Source: Lachnospiraceae bacterium (GTDB taxonomy: Bacteria > Bacillota > Clostridia > Lachnospirales > Lachnospiraceae). Taken from it: DNA of 64,000 nt. The stretch lies in assembly GCA_014804755.1 (NCBI GenBank), contig JAAUZE010000009.1, forward strand, positions 67,407 to 131,406, read 5' to 3'. A model generated the notes under the pieces. The model ran no database searches. It saw nothing but the letters and a program-made list of their open reading frames with translations, and had not been told where the DNA came from. The position numbers were made by a program, and so were the translations under genes. Position 1 is the stretch's first letter; each line of letters starts with the position of its first letter. Shown here piece by piece: positions 8,417-17,338 of this stretch.

Positions 8417-8446
8417 ATCTTACCATAGAACAGGCCGCGTTGTCAA
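8417..8446 (-). promoter_or_regulatory. Promoter for tRNA-Thr
   Basis: TTGACA (8441-8446), an 18-bp spacer and TAAGAT (8417-8422) on the minus strand, about 30 nt before the tRNA. The -35 box overlaps the stop codon of the binding-protein gene (8443-8445). Confidence 0.75.
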
Positions 8447-11007
8447 TTCCTATTTAACAACAAATCCAACAACGTTCCGCCCTGCTCTGCAACAAATGCT
8501 GCCCACTCATCATCCGTATAGTTGTAGGTGTAATACTCAAGACCACCAAAGCCCATACCGAATATATAATCCTCTGTCGCGTAATTGACCTTCAAACTCT
8601 TTAACCGTGCTGAAGCATCATTCATTAGTGGAAGCATCTCATATCGTTCCAGTACGGCACCTTCCAGCGCTGCCAGAATCTCAAAGCGCTCCTGCGCATT
8701 GCCATCCGTTGCGCCTGCGGAAAACTCCTGCGAACCGCCATCCGCATCCGTGATTGTAATCTTCTCACCGCTGATCGTATACGTCCAGTCCGCAACAGAT
8801 GCTGTCCAGTCTTTTCCATTTAAGTTGATTGTCAGCATATCGTTATCAGTATCCCAGCATACATTGTAACGAAGTATCGGATCTGTCGTATAAAACTGAA
8901 TCAAGTTATACGGGTCAAGTGCGCTTCCCGAAAAGCCGACACCAAACAGAATATCAACTTCATTGTTTCTAAGCGCCTCGCCGAACCCGTTTCCTAACGT
9001 ATCATTCAGAACGAATGTCAGTCTTCCCTCAAACGGCGTACCGACAACTGCCTCCGTCCAACCGTTTACAAGAAAGTCGTTACCCTTCGTGTAGAAATCG
9101 GATGTGCTCGGGAGACCAATCGTAAGCTGAACCACATCATCATCGTCGATCAGTCCCTGCTCAACGGCAATGTCGTATGCTTCAGCAAATTTTTCTTTTG
9201 CCATCTCAAGATTATACCCCGTAATGGAATCAATCGCCTCATCCATGTCTGCATAGAGTTTATCATCACCGATATTGTCGGCAAGTCCCCAGAAGTCTAC
9301 CAAAACCTGCTTTGCCTCATCCGTATTTCTGTATGCTGCACCAGCCTCCGGATCATAAATGATCAGATTGGAATACACACCAAATGCCGGTGAATTCGTC
9401 GGTGCTGCCGCAAGAGCAAAAGAAGCACGGTCAAGCGAATAGGAAAGCGCCTGACGGAACTCCCTGATCGTCAGAACCGTCTTATTAAAGTTGTCACCCA
9501 ATGCCGCCTGTCTTGCAGTAAGCGCATCAAAGTCCGGGTTCATCGCTACAAAGAAAGTGGATGCGCCGGTTACATAATAGGTATAATCGCTCGTCGCATA
9601 AGCGTCCATATCTTCAGAGGATAGACCATAGATATCCAATTCTCCATTCAGGAACATCTGCAGTCTCGTTGCGGGCTCTGCGACACATTTCACCACATAT
9701 CTTGTTGTCTGGAATTTGCCATACAGATCAAAATAGTACTCGTTTCTCTCAAGGACATACTCTTCATCCTTTTGGAAAGACACTAACTTATAAGGACCGA
9801 AAGAAGCCGAGGTCTCAGCCGAGGTACCATAAGTGTTGGTATACACGCCGTTCTCAACCTTCTCACAGCTCAAATAAAGATCCTCCTTTAACAGCCACGG
9901 ATTTCCAAGCGCATAAAGGAGATAGGCGCCCTCAAGCGGATGATCCAGTGCGATTACCAGTTCATAATCGGAGGGTGCCGCAAAGCCTACCTCGGAGAAA
10001 TCAATCGGATCATAGGTCTGACCGTAGATCATCATCTCCTGTGCCTCTAAATACGCATAGTCGCCTACTGCAGCTGCGTAAGCATCCGCATCCGCAAAAT
10101 CATGATACTGCGCGATGCAAAGGCAGACCGCGTCATAGACTTCCTGCGTTACCGGAACATAGCCGTTCGCATTGACATTTGGCAGAATGAACTCTGCATA
10201 GACATCCACGTCATCTGCATTTACATACATGCCTTCACTGTAATAATCGGCAAGAGAAGCGCCCCAGTTTGCACCTGCACCTAAGTCAAGAACCATATCC
10301 TTACCATCCACGGTAAGTAGTCCGTCCTCATCCACTTCAAAGCTGTCAACCGGAACATACTCCTCATCCAAATGCCCCTCCGAGATCATCGGAGTCACAT
10401 AAACATGCTGTCCGCCGTACAAATAATTCTTTGCATTTACGATCTTTAAGGAACTTGCATAAAACATATCCGCATGGAAGTTCTTTGCAGCCGGATCAAG
10501 CAAAAGCTGTGCGCTTCTCACATAATCCTGCGCCGTGATCGGTGTGCCGTCATCCCACTTCACATCTTCCCGCAGAGGAATGCTCCATACTCTGGCAAAA
10601 TCACCGGCCTCGATCCCCCATTGTCCGACATAATCTGCTGTCACGTCAATCGGCTCTCCTGTTGCCGCAAGCGGTATGATCTCATAACCATCCATGTCGT
10701 CATTGTAATCAAAGCCATACAGTCCTGCCGTCAGAAACGACATCAGATCGCCGTCCGCACTCGTCTGCTCAAGCGCAGGGCTCCAGTTTGTCGGGAACTC
10801 GCCAATCGCCTCATGATAAGTATAGGATGCGTTCTCATCCGCAGCCGGAGTCTCATCCCCGTCATCACCCGACTGAGAATTGTCAGACTGTGCCGGTGTT
10901 GACCCCTGATCGTTTGCTACAGGATCGTCCTCCCCCCTGCCGCCGCACGCTGCCAAAGATACAGCCATTGCGGATACGAGAAGAAGCGAGATCAATTTTT
11001 TCTTCAT
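8443..11007 (-). CDS. Oligopeptide-type ABC transporter substrate-binding lipoprotein (second copy)
   Basis: 854 aa, much longer than the ~540 aa usual for SBP_bac_5 proteins. Start at ATG 11005-11007 with GGAGAG upstream; the longer reading frame would run through a hairpin leader. The signal peptide ends in the lipobox LAAC (Cys ~22), then an acidic Ser/Gln/Asp linker. The family pattern follows: VWSIPLREDVKWDDGTPITA, DYELVIALDHPL, FRQALSYSLDRASFA, then a C-terminal lobe. The extra length lies mainly in loops of the N-lobe (~190-330) and a C-lobe segment (~740-800). It is the last gene of the importer cluster but has its own promoter and leader hairpin. It presumably captures peptides for the permeases at 14313-17236. 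It differs clearly from the first binding protein at 17339-20128. Confidence 0.85.
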   Translation of the reverse strand: MKKKLISLLLVSAMAVSLAACGGRGEDDPVANDQGSTPAQSDNSQSGDDGDETPAADENASYTYHEAIGEFPTNWSPALEQTSADGDLMSFLTAGLYGFDYNDDMDGYEIIPLAATGEPIDVTADYVGQWGIEAGDFARVWSIPLREDVKWDDGTPITAQDYVRSAQLLLDPAAKNFHADMFYASSLKIVNAKNYLYGGQHVYVTPMISEGHLDEEYVPVDSFEVDEDGLLTVDGKDMVLDLGAGANWGASLADYYSEGMYVNADDVDVYAEFILPNVNANGYVPVTQEVYDAVCLCIAQYHDFADADAYAAAVGDYAYLEAQEMMIYGQTYDPIDFSEVGFAAPSDYELVIALDHPLEGAYLLYALGNPWLLKEDLYLSCEKVENGVYTNTYGTSAETSASFGPYKLVSFQKDEEYVLERNEYYFDLYGKFQTTRYVVKCVAEPATRLQMFLNGELDIYGLSSEDMDAYATSDYTYYVTGASTFFVAMNPDFDALTARQAALGDNFNKTVLTIREFRQALSYSLDRASFALAAAPTNSPAFGVYSNLIIYDPEAGAAYRNTDEAKQVLVDFWGLADNIGDDKLYADMDEAIDSITGYNLEMAKEKFAEAYDIAVEQGLIDDDDVVQLTIGLPSTSDFYTKGNDFLVNGWTEAVVGTPFEGRLTFVLNDTLGNGFGEALRNNEVDILFGVGFSGSALDPYNLIQFYTTDPILRYNVCWDTDNDMLTINLNGKDWTASVADWTYTISGEKITITDADGGSQEFSAGATDGNAQERFEILAALEGAVLERYEMLPLMNDASARLKSLKVNYATEDYIFGMGFGGLEYYTYNYTDDEWAAFVAEQGGTLLDLLLNRN

Positions 11008-11021
11008 AATCTCTCCTTTAT

Positions 11022-11064
11022 AAAAGCCGACAATTCCCACATTTATGTGAGTTGTCGGCTTTTT
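11022..11064 (-). other. Terminator-shaped hairpin in the leader of the second binding-protein gene
   Basis: AAAAGCCGACAA (11022-11033) pairs with TTGTCGGCTTTT (11052-11063), and the stem continues with CCACAT/ATGTG to a small loop. On the minus strand it is followed by TTTTATAAAGGAG, so the U-run adjoins the ribosome site. It may end transcripts coming from the upstream gene, attenuate the promoter at 11091-11119, or stabilise the mRNA 5' end. Confidence 0.7.
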
Positions 11065-11090
11065 GTAGTCTTCCAAGTGTTGAAAACTGG

Positions 11091-11119
11091 ATAATAACAT
11101 ATTGTGCGAAAAATGACAA
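11091..11119 (-). promoter_or_regulatory. Internal promoter for the second binding-protein gene
   Basis: TTGTCA (11114-11119), a 17-bp spacer and TATTAT (11091-11096). The start point would be near 11084, about 20 nt before the hairpin at 11022-11064. Confidence 0.65.
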
Positions 11120-11128
11120 GGACTTATT

Positions 11129-11482
11129 TTAAGTAATCGAAAGCAGGATAGAAACAGCAGCGAAGACTGCACCCACAATCATATACGGCAGAAAAGCCCC
11201 TTTCTTTCTGCTGCGTTTCTCCTTCTTTCGAACACTGTATTCATATAAGTCCTTATCTCTTCTTCTTTCAGCGCGCAATGTGGAGAATCCGTATCCTATC
11301 GCGTCAAATGCTCCGGCAGCCGCAACCCAAAAGAGCAGTCCCAGCAGGATGGAGACAGCACCTGCCACACTGAATGCATCCACATAATAAATCTTCAGTT
11401 CAAAACCTCTCACAAACAGCACTGTCAGGGTAAGGACAACATTAAGTATAAGCGCTGCAACATATCTTTTCCATGAGCCCAT
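11129..11482 (-). CDS. DUF3899-type small membrane protein
   Basis: 117 aa from the ATG at 11480-11482, chosen because GGAAGA lies 7 nt upstream; an in-frame ATG at 11507-11509 would add nine residues but has no spaced ribosome site. There are three hydrophobic helices: ~6-24, ~32-58 (DAFSVAGAVSILLGLLFWV, the part that recalls DUF3899) and ~98-116. A basic Arg/Lys-rich loop separates the last two. It follows the second ATPase gene by ~40 bp and precedes the terminator-like hairpin, so it probably closes the main importer transcript. Role unknown; it could assist assembly of the importer. Confidence 0.7.
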   Translation of the reverse strand: MGSWKRYVAALILNVVLTLTVLFVRGFELKIYYVDAFSVAGAVSILLGLLFWVAAAGAFDAIGYGFSTLRAERRRDKDLYEYSVRKKEKRSRKKGAFLPYMIVGAVFAAVSILLSIT

Positions 11483-11523
11483 AATGATGTCTTCCATTCC
11501 TCTGATCATCTCTCATTCGACGA

Positions 11524-12804
11524 TCAATCCTTCAGTTCTTCCTTATATCGCTCATACTCTGCTTGATTGCAATACACAAAGTGACCTTCCCTCACTTCTC
11601 TTAACTCCGGTGTGTCACCATGTTCATAGTCATGCACTTCCGCCGGATTATATAAGATACGCTGTCTTTTCCTTTCCGACCTAGGGTTCGGCTTCGGAAT
11701 GGCGGAAAGCAAAGCTCTCGTGTACGGGTGCATCGGATGAGCGAAAAGCTCGGTGCTGGACGCTTTTTCAACCACTTTTCCAAAATACATCACTACGATC
11801 GTATCGCAGAAATACTTTACCACAGATAAGTCATGAGCGATGAAAATGATGGAAAGATTCAGTTCCTGCTGTAATTCATTCAGAAGATTGATCACCTGCG
11901 CACGAATGGAAACATCCAGAGCTGAAATCGGCTCATCACAGATCAAAAGTCTCGGATTCATGATCAGCGCTCTTGCAATACCGATTCTCTGCCTCTGGCC
12001 TCCCGAAAATTCATGGGGATATCGTGACGCATGCTCCTCCACAAGCCCCACCTTGTTGAGCATCTCCACAACTTTTTCATGGTTTTCCTTCTTATTGCGG
12101 AAGCCCTGAATCTTCAGACCCTCCTGGATAATGTCCTCCACGGTCATACGAGGGTCAAGAGAGTCCACCGGATCCTGGAAGATCATCTGTATCTCATTCA
12201 GCAGCTTCCTGCTCACATGAGCATTGTCATACTTGATCTGCTTGATCTTCTCCAGCTGTGTTTTCTTCGTCTCGGCTATCCTTGCCTGAATTTCGGCCAC
12301 AGCCTTGTCCGCATCCTCCTTCAGCTTCGCCGCCTTGGACTGATATGCAGAATTGCTCTTGTCCAACGCGGCAAGTTCCTTTTCCAGATTCTCCTTAATT
12401 TCCTTAATCTGCTGGTTACCGCGAATTTTCGTCCACTTAATTTCCTTTCTGTTCCATCTCGTACCGCCGCTTATCCTGACTCCCTTATAATAGACGGAAC
12501 CGGAGGTAATATCATAAAGACGTATCAGACTCCGACCGGTGGTCGTCTTACCACAGCCGCTCTCTCCCACGATACCAATGCACTCTCCTTCCCTGATATC
12601 AAAGGAAACATTGGAAACCGCTTTCAATTTTTGACGGTTCACACCCTTCCCCATAAAGAAGAATTGTTTCAGATGCCTGACAGAGAGGATGATCCCATCC
12701 CTGCGGAGCTCCGGCTTCTGCTTCACCTTCGGGTCTATTTTATAATAGCTCTCAAATTCGCTGTCACTCATATTGTCTGCATTCCGTTTTTTCGTCTCAC
12801 TCAT
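11524..12804 (-). CDS. Oligopeptide ABC transporter ATPase (OppF/DppF-like) with coiled-coil insertion
   Basis: 426 aa against ~320 in typical OppF. Walker A GESGCGKT at 80-87, Q-loop Gln at ~210 (IFQDP), signature FSGGQRQR at 266-273, Walker B LLICDEP at 286-292, H-loop IFIAHDLS, and the C-terminal HPMHPYTRALLSAIP segment of oligopeptide ATPases. Between Walker A and the Q-loop, residues ~115-200 form a Lys/Glu-rich coiled coil not present in the usual protein. The start overlaps the end of the partner ATPase gene by 8 nt. It hydrolyses ATP at the inner face to drive uptake. Confidence 0.9.
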   Translation of the reverse strand: MSETKKRNADNMSDSEFESYYKIDPKVKQKPELRRDGIILSVRHLKQFFFMGKGVNRQKLKAVSNVSFDIREGECIGIVGESGCGKTTTGRSLIRLYDITSGSVYYKGVRISGGTRWNRKEIKWTKIRGNQQIKEIKENLEKELAALDKSNSAYQSKAAKLKEDADKAVAEIQARIAETKKTQLEKIKQIKYDNAHVSRKLLNEIQMIFQDPVDSLDPRMTVEDIIQEGLKIQGFRNKKENHEKVVEMLNKVGLVEEHASRYPHEFSGGQRQRIGIARALIMNPRLLICDEPISALDVSIRAQVINLLNELQQELNLSIIFIAHDLSVVKYFCDTIVVMYFGKVVEKASSTELFAHPMHPYTRALLSAIPKPNPRSERKRQRILYNPAEVHDYEHGDTPELREVREGHFVYCNQAEYERYKEELKD

Positions 12805-14290
12805 TTTTCTGATCCTCCTCCAGTGAAATTCGGATTCTTTCGCTCACGATCTTGGGCATTTCCACCTTCGGTGCATGAGGATCCAGAAGCCATGTGGCAG
12901 CATAGTGTGTATCGCTGACCTTAAACATGGGAGGTTCTTCCCTGTAGTCAATATTCATGGCATATCTGCTGCGGGCAGCGAAAGCATCCCCCTTGGGCGG
13001 GTAGATCATATTGGGCGGGGTTCCGGGAATCGCCTCCAGCTTCTCCTTACTGTCCACATCCGGGATACTGGAAAGGAGCGCCCATGTGTAAGGATGCTTC
13101 GGATCATAGAAAATCTCCTCTGCAGTACCGTATTCCACGATTTTGCCCGCGTACATAACGGCAACTCTGTCAGCCATATTTGCCACCACACCCAGATCAT
13201 GGGTGATAAAAATGCAGGAAAGATTCCTCTCCTCCTTGATCCGATTGATCAACTCAAGTATCTGGGCCTGAATCGTAACATCTAACGCTGTTGTAGGCTC
13301 ATCACAGATCAGAATCTCAGGCGATGCCGTCAGGGCAATTGCAATGACGATACGCTGCCTCATCCCGCCGGAAAATTCAAAGGGGTACTGCTTAAAGCGC
13401 CTCTCAGGGTCCGGGATTCCTACCTCCCGCATAATGGCCAGCGCACGTTTTTGGGCCTCCGCCTTGGTGAGTTTCAGCTTGTTGGTATACTGAAGCTTCT
13501 CGTTTTCTATCTCTTCTTTTATTTTGGTTTTCTCGCTCTCCGAAGAAGCTGCCAGCTTTTTTTCAAGCTCCGCAAGGCGGGCCTTATGCTCTGCAGCCAC
13601 CTTTTCCTTGTATTCCTTCACCTGCTGTTTTGCTTGTCTTTGGGTCTCCTCCAGAACCGCTTTCAGCTCTTTTGCCTTTTTCTCATATTTTTCCCGCGTT
13701 TTCTTCTCAAATTCCTTAAACGCAAGTTTCTTCGCTTTGATGGCTTCTTTATCGGCGGCTCTCTCCTGGGCGCTGACATTTTCCTTTGCCTTCACCTCTG
13801 CGATAAAGGCCTCCAGCTTCTTCTTCTCATTGGCAATCTCAATATTCCTTTTGGCAATCGTATTCTTATAACGGATGAGATCGTCACTGATCAAGTCATT
13901 GTACATGATCTTCAGCTTGTCGGAATTGATCAGCATAGCTTCCGTAATCTGCTTGCCGATACGGACAATGGGGTTTAAGGAAGATAAAGGATCCTGAAAG
14001 ATCATGCCGATCTTGTGTCCTCTGATCTTATAAAACTCCTCTTCAGAAATCTCAAGCAGGTTTTCCCCACGATATATAATATTTCCGTTCTCAATGATCG
14101 CATTGTTGGCAAGGATGCCCATGATCGCCTTTGAGGTAACCGACTTTCCGGAACCCGATTCTCCCACGATACAGAGCGTCTCCCCACGAATCAGGTCGAA
14201 AGAAATATCACGGACAGCCTTCAAAATGCCATTATCTGTTTTAAAATTGATGGTAAGATTATTTACTGATAAAACTTTATCCTGTGACAT
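12797..14290 (-). CDS. Oligopeptide ABC transporter ATPase (OppD/DppD-like) with long coiled-coil insertion
   Basis: 497 aa against ~330 in typical OppD. Walker A GESGSGKS at 43-50, Q-loop IFQDPLSSLNP at ~98-107, signature FSGGMRQR at ~306-313, Walker B ILICDEP, H-loop FITHDLG, then the HPYTWALLSSIP tail. Residues ~122-278 are a ~155-residue insertion of almost uninterrupted Lys/Glu/Ala/Gln heptads between Q-loop and signature, that is, in the helical subdomain. The other ATPase has its coiled coil before the Q-loop, so the two could pair. The Cys residues usual in OppD tails are not obvious. Confidence 0.9.
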   Translation of the reverse strand: MSQDKVLSVNNLTINFKTDNGILKAVRDISFDLIRGETLCIVGESGSGKSVTSKAIMGILANNAIIENGNIIYRGENLLEISEEEFYKIRGHKIGMIFQDPLSSLNPIVRIGKQITEAMLINSDKLKIMYNDLISDDLIRYKNTIAKRNIEIANEKKKLEAFIAEVKAKENVSAQERAADKEAIKAKKLAFKEFEKKTREKYEKKAKELKAVLEETQRQAKQQVKEYKEKVAAEHKARLAELEKKLAASSESEKTKIKEEIENEKLQYTNKLKLTKAEAQKRALAIMREVGIPDPERRFKQYPFEFSGGMRQRIVIAIALTASPEILICDEPTTALDVTIQAQILELINRIKEERNLSCIFITHDLGVVANMADRVAVMYAGKIVEYGTAEEIFYDPKHPYTWALLSSIPDVDSKEKLEAIPGTPPNMIYPPKGDAFAARSRYAMNIDYREEPPMFKVSDTHYAATWLLDPHAPKVEMPKIVSERIRISLEEDQKNE

Positions 14291-14312
14291 ACTATTCCCT
14301 TTCCTTTCCCAC

Positions 14313-16199
14313 CTATTCGCTTCCTTTCAAAGACGGATTAAATGCATCTCTCAGTCCGTTACCAAACAGGTTAAACGAAATCATCAACAATGCCATGACA
14401 ACGGCCGGGAAAATAACCAGGTTCGGATAAACGCCCAAATACTGCTGGTTATTGGACATCATAACACCAAAGGACTGTAATCCCTGAAGTCCCAGATTCA
14501 GATAAGCCAGCGTCGCCTCTGAATAAATTGTGTCGGTGATCATCAGCACACTGGCTGTGATGATCGTTCCCATGGAATTGGGCAGGATATGCTTAAAAAT
14601 CAATCTCACATCCGAGGAGCCCAGGGTTCTGGACGCAAGCACATATTCCCTTCCTTTAAAACGATAGAACTGGGTACGGGTTCTGGCCGCCGTGCCGATC
14701 CACCCGGTCAAACAGAGCGCCAGTACAAAGGTGCTGAAATTGTTCCCCAAATGCAAGATGCACAGGGTCATCACCACAAGCCAGGGTACGCCGCCCAGGA
14801 TTTCACAGAAACGCTCCATCCACAGATCCACACTGCCACCGAAATATCCGGAAATGGAACCCCAGATAAGACCAAAGGTAAAGGTGAATGCCGCCGTACA
14901 GATACCTAAGATCAAAGAGGTCCGAAGTCCTGCAAATGCACGCTTGAAAATGTCGAATCCGGAAGCATCCGTTCCAAACAAAAACTTCGGCATTTTAGAA
15001 TAACCCAGCTTCTCATATCTGTAACCTCTGCCCGTGATGCTGGAGAGCTTCTTGGTAATTCCCATCACGGTCTGGCTTTCCACCACATCAATGGGACAGT
15101 CGTCTGTAAGCTTTACGAAGGATTCCGGACCAACCGTGTAATCGTAAGTACAGTAGCCTGCATCAATCCAATTGTTCAGTTCTGTCGCCGAATACGTTAC
15201 CAGATCCGCATCCCCATACACAAGTTCATAGGTATCAAGAGTGTAATCACAATAATAAATCAGAGAGTCATGAATTCCCTTGCGCCCGGTACAGGACCAG
15301 TAGGAAAGAGAACCTGTATCACTCACATTGATAAAGGCCGTGGCGTCCGTAATGGAAATCCCGGCGATATCCTCCGCGTTTGGCGCTGTCTCCGCGGCGC
15401 TGATCACCGCACTCTCAATCAGGATATATTGGAAATTCGACGCGGCAGATTTTACTTCAAACACTACCTGGGCGCGCAGACTATCAAAGCCTGCATCTGC
15501 CAGCGCCTTACTTAAATTCACGGACAGAGGACTGTAATCCGTGGAAAAATCCCGAAGCATAATGACCTCATCCCCTGATTTTAAATATACGGCATACTCT
15601 CCGATTTCAGAGCTGCTGACCCCTTGTTCATCACTGAACACCACATCCAGCTTATAATCCCCATTCACATCCAGATTAAAAGCCTTAGAAGACATGATGG
15701 CATTTTTACTCTCCAGGGCTGCATCCGTGGCTAACACCACTACACCCCCCTGCCCATAAGCGTTAGCGGTATCAATCCTCGTAGGCTCTTCATCCACCAC
15801 AATCTTCACAATCGCTGCCTTAAGCGACTCAATGGAATATTTGTCAGACAGGGCAGGAACTTCATTTACCGTGTCATACACAATCCTGGTGTATTTCCTT
15901 GTGCCATCCCAGAAACCGGTTCCTGCCTTAAAGAGCTTGGGTGCAAGAAATGCTTCCGGTGTGCTCACTATGGTAATATTAGAGTTGGAAAGCATTGGCA
16001 CAAATATGGTCAGAAGAACCAGCATGCCAATAATAATGCCGCCTGCCACGGAAGCCTTGTTTTTTCGAAAACGTCTGAGTGCATCCTTAAAAAAGGTGGT
16101 AGGCTTTGTATCAAGCTTTTTGTCCGTAACCCTTTTATCCTTCTGGATCAGGACGAAGTCATCTTCTCTGAAAACGATCTCTTTCTTATTCTCATCCAT
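14313..16199 (-). CDS. Oligopeptide ABC transporter permease (OppC/DppC-like) with ~330-aa outer domain
   Basis: 628 aa, about twice the normal ~300. After a cytoplasmic N-terminus, the first membrane helix is at ~50-72 (AGGIIIGMLVLLTIFVPML). Residues ~75-400 then form a beta-rich domain outside the cell, containing a VFEVKSAASNFQYI-type strand region and several Cys (SYWSCTGRKGIHDS, YYCDYTL, GYCTYDY). The transporter core follows at ~405-628, with FLFGTDASGFDIFKRAFAG, five more helices and the ATPase-contact loop EYVLASRTLGSSDVRLI. It overlaps the upstream permease stop by one base. The inserted domain could help dock the large binding proteins; that role is inferred. Confidence 0.88.
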   Translation of the reverse strand: MDENKKEIVFREDDFVLIQKDKRVTDKKLDTKPTTFFKDALRRFRKNKASVAGGIIIGMLVLLTIFVPMLSNSNITIVSTPEAFLAPKLFKAGTGFWDGTRKYTRIVYDTVNEVPALSDKYSIESLKAAIVKIVVDEEPTRIDTANAYGQGGVVVLATDAALESKNAIMSSKAFNLDVNGDYKLDVVFSDEQGVSSSEIGEYAVYLKSGDEVIMLRDFSTDYSPLSVNLSKALADAGFDSLRAQVVFEVKSAASNFQYILIESAVISAAETAPNAEDIAGISITDATAFINVSDTGSLSYWSCTGRKGIHDSLIYYCDYTLDTYELVYGDADLVTYSATELNNWIDAGYCTYDYTVGPESFVKLTDDCPIDVVESQTVMGITKKLSSITGRGYRYEKLGYSKMPKFLFGTDASGFDIFKRAFAGLRTSLILGICTAAFTFTFGLIWGSISGYFGGSVDLWMERFCEILGGVPWLVVMTLCILHLGNNFSTFVLALCLTGWIGTAARTRTQFYRFKGREYVLASRTLGSSDVRLIFKHILPNSMGTIITASVLMITDTIYSEATLAYLNLGLQGLQSFGVMMSNNQQYLGVYPNLVIFPAVVMALLMISFNLFGNGLRDAFNPSLKGSE

Positions 16200-17236
16200 T
16201 ATTTCTTCGCCCCCATTCTGATCCTCGGATCAATAAAACCATAGGACAAATCCAGCAGAATACCTGCCAAAAGACTTAATGTCGTAAATATTGCCATGTC
16301 CACAAACAAAATGTCATAATCTTTATAATTTAACGATAAAACGAATAATTTTCCAATACCGGGAATGCCGTACAAGTTCTCCAGTATCATAGAGCCGCCC
16401 AAAATACCTAAAAATTCCGCCAGAATAGCCGGGAAAATAGGCACCATTGCATTCTTCATCGCATGACGCATGATTGCCTGACTCCTGGTCAGCCCCTTGG
16501 TACGGGCAAGCAGCAGATAATCGCTCTCCATCACCTCGCAGAGCTCTGCTCTGACATATCGACAGTAATAACATATGGAGCCGACGGACAGACAGAATAC
16601 AGGGATAATATACCCCTTTACCTTCACTGCTGTGGCAGCGGAATCCGTGGGCCAAGTTGACGGAAGCCATCCCAGATTATAGCAGAACAACCTTATCAAA
16701 AAGGAAATCATAACAAAGCCGGGAACCGATATAAAAATCATGACCAAGGTGGAAATCGTATGGTCTGTCATTGAATTCTTTTTTAAAGCTGCCCATATCC
16801 CTAACAAAATACCTGTGGGCACGGAAAAAATCACTGATAAAATATTGAGCCGGATAGAATATCCGATCCGCGATGCGATAATGACCGCAGCGGAGACATT
16901 GGGCTGGAATGTCTTGCTGTAACCCCAATCCCATTTCGTGATAATGTTTTTCAGCCAGTTAAAATACTGTGTCATAACCGGCACCTGATAATAATAATTG
17001 GAGCGGCCGTGATCTGCCGGGCTTTTATACAAATAATCGCCATATTCCGGCGTCTCTCTGTCCAAACGATAGACATAGCCCAGATTATACTGCTTGTCAA
17101 AATAAGCAATCTGCTGAGAATCTCCTCCGATGGGCCGTTCAAACGGAAGAAGCTTTACTAAGATAAATGTCAATGAAAGTATAATGAAGGCCGTCATAAA
17201 CGCCAGGCCTATTCTTTTGGCTACATATTTTGCCAT
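16199..17236 (-). CDS. Oligopeptide ABC transporter permease (OppB/DppB-like)
   Basis: 345 aa. First helix at ~9-27, an outer segment of ~85 residues rich in Tyr/Asp (NLGYVYRLDRETPEYGDYLY), then five helices. The ATPase-contact loop is ELCEVMESDYLLLARTKGLT, followed by the NAMVPIFPAILAEFLGILGGS region typical of OppB. The outer loop is somewhat longer than usual. It starts the permease/ATPase block, about 100 bp after the first binding-protein gene, separated from it by a stable hairpin. Confidence 0.92.
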   Translation of the reverse strand: MAKYVAKRIGLAFMTAFIILSLTFILVKLLPFERPIGGDSQQIAYFDKQYNLGYVYRLDRETPEYGDYLYKSPADHGRSNYYYQVPVMTQYFNWLKNIITKWDWGYSKTFQPNVSAAVIIASRIGYSIRLNILSVIFSVPTGILLGIWAALKKNSMTDHTISTLVMIFISVPGFVMISFLIRLFCYNLGWLPSTWPTDSAATAVKVKGYIIPVFCLSVGSICYYCRYVRAELCEVMESDYLLLARTKGLTRSQAIMRHAMKNAMVPIFPAILAEFLGILGGSMILENLYGIPGIGKLFVLSLNYKDYDILFVDMAIFTTLSLLAGILLDLSYGFIDPRIRMGAKK

Positions 17237-17269
17237 GGTACGGTCCTCCTCTTATTTTCCCGTATAATT

Positions 17270-17307
17270 GAAGGTAATGCAGCCGGCAAGCCGGCCACAT
17301 TACCTTC
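17270..17307 (-). other. Intercistronic stem-loop between binding-protein and permease genes
   Basis: GAAGGTAATG (17270-17279) pairs with CATTACCTTC (17298-17307), and inside it GCCGG/CCGGC close a 4-nt loop with one internal mismatch bulge. There is no U-run, so it is not a classic terminator. Such stems between binding-protein and permease genes commonly protect the upstream mRNA from decay, giving more binding protein than permease. Confidence 0.6.
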
Positions 17308-17338
17308 CAATGAACAACAATTGATCCTCTTTTTCTAT

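Noticed and set aside
12031-12918. 295-codon frame on the plus strand
   Set aside because: It is antisense to the two ATPase genes, with no ribosome site and no recognisable protein features.
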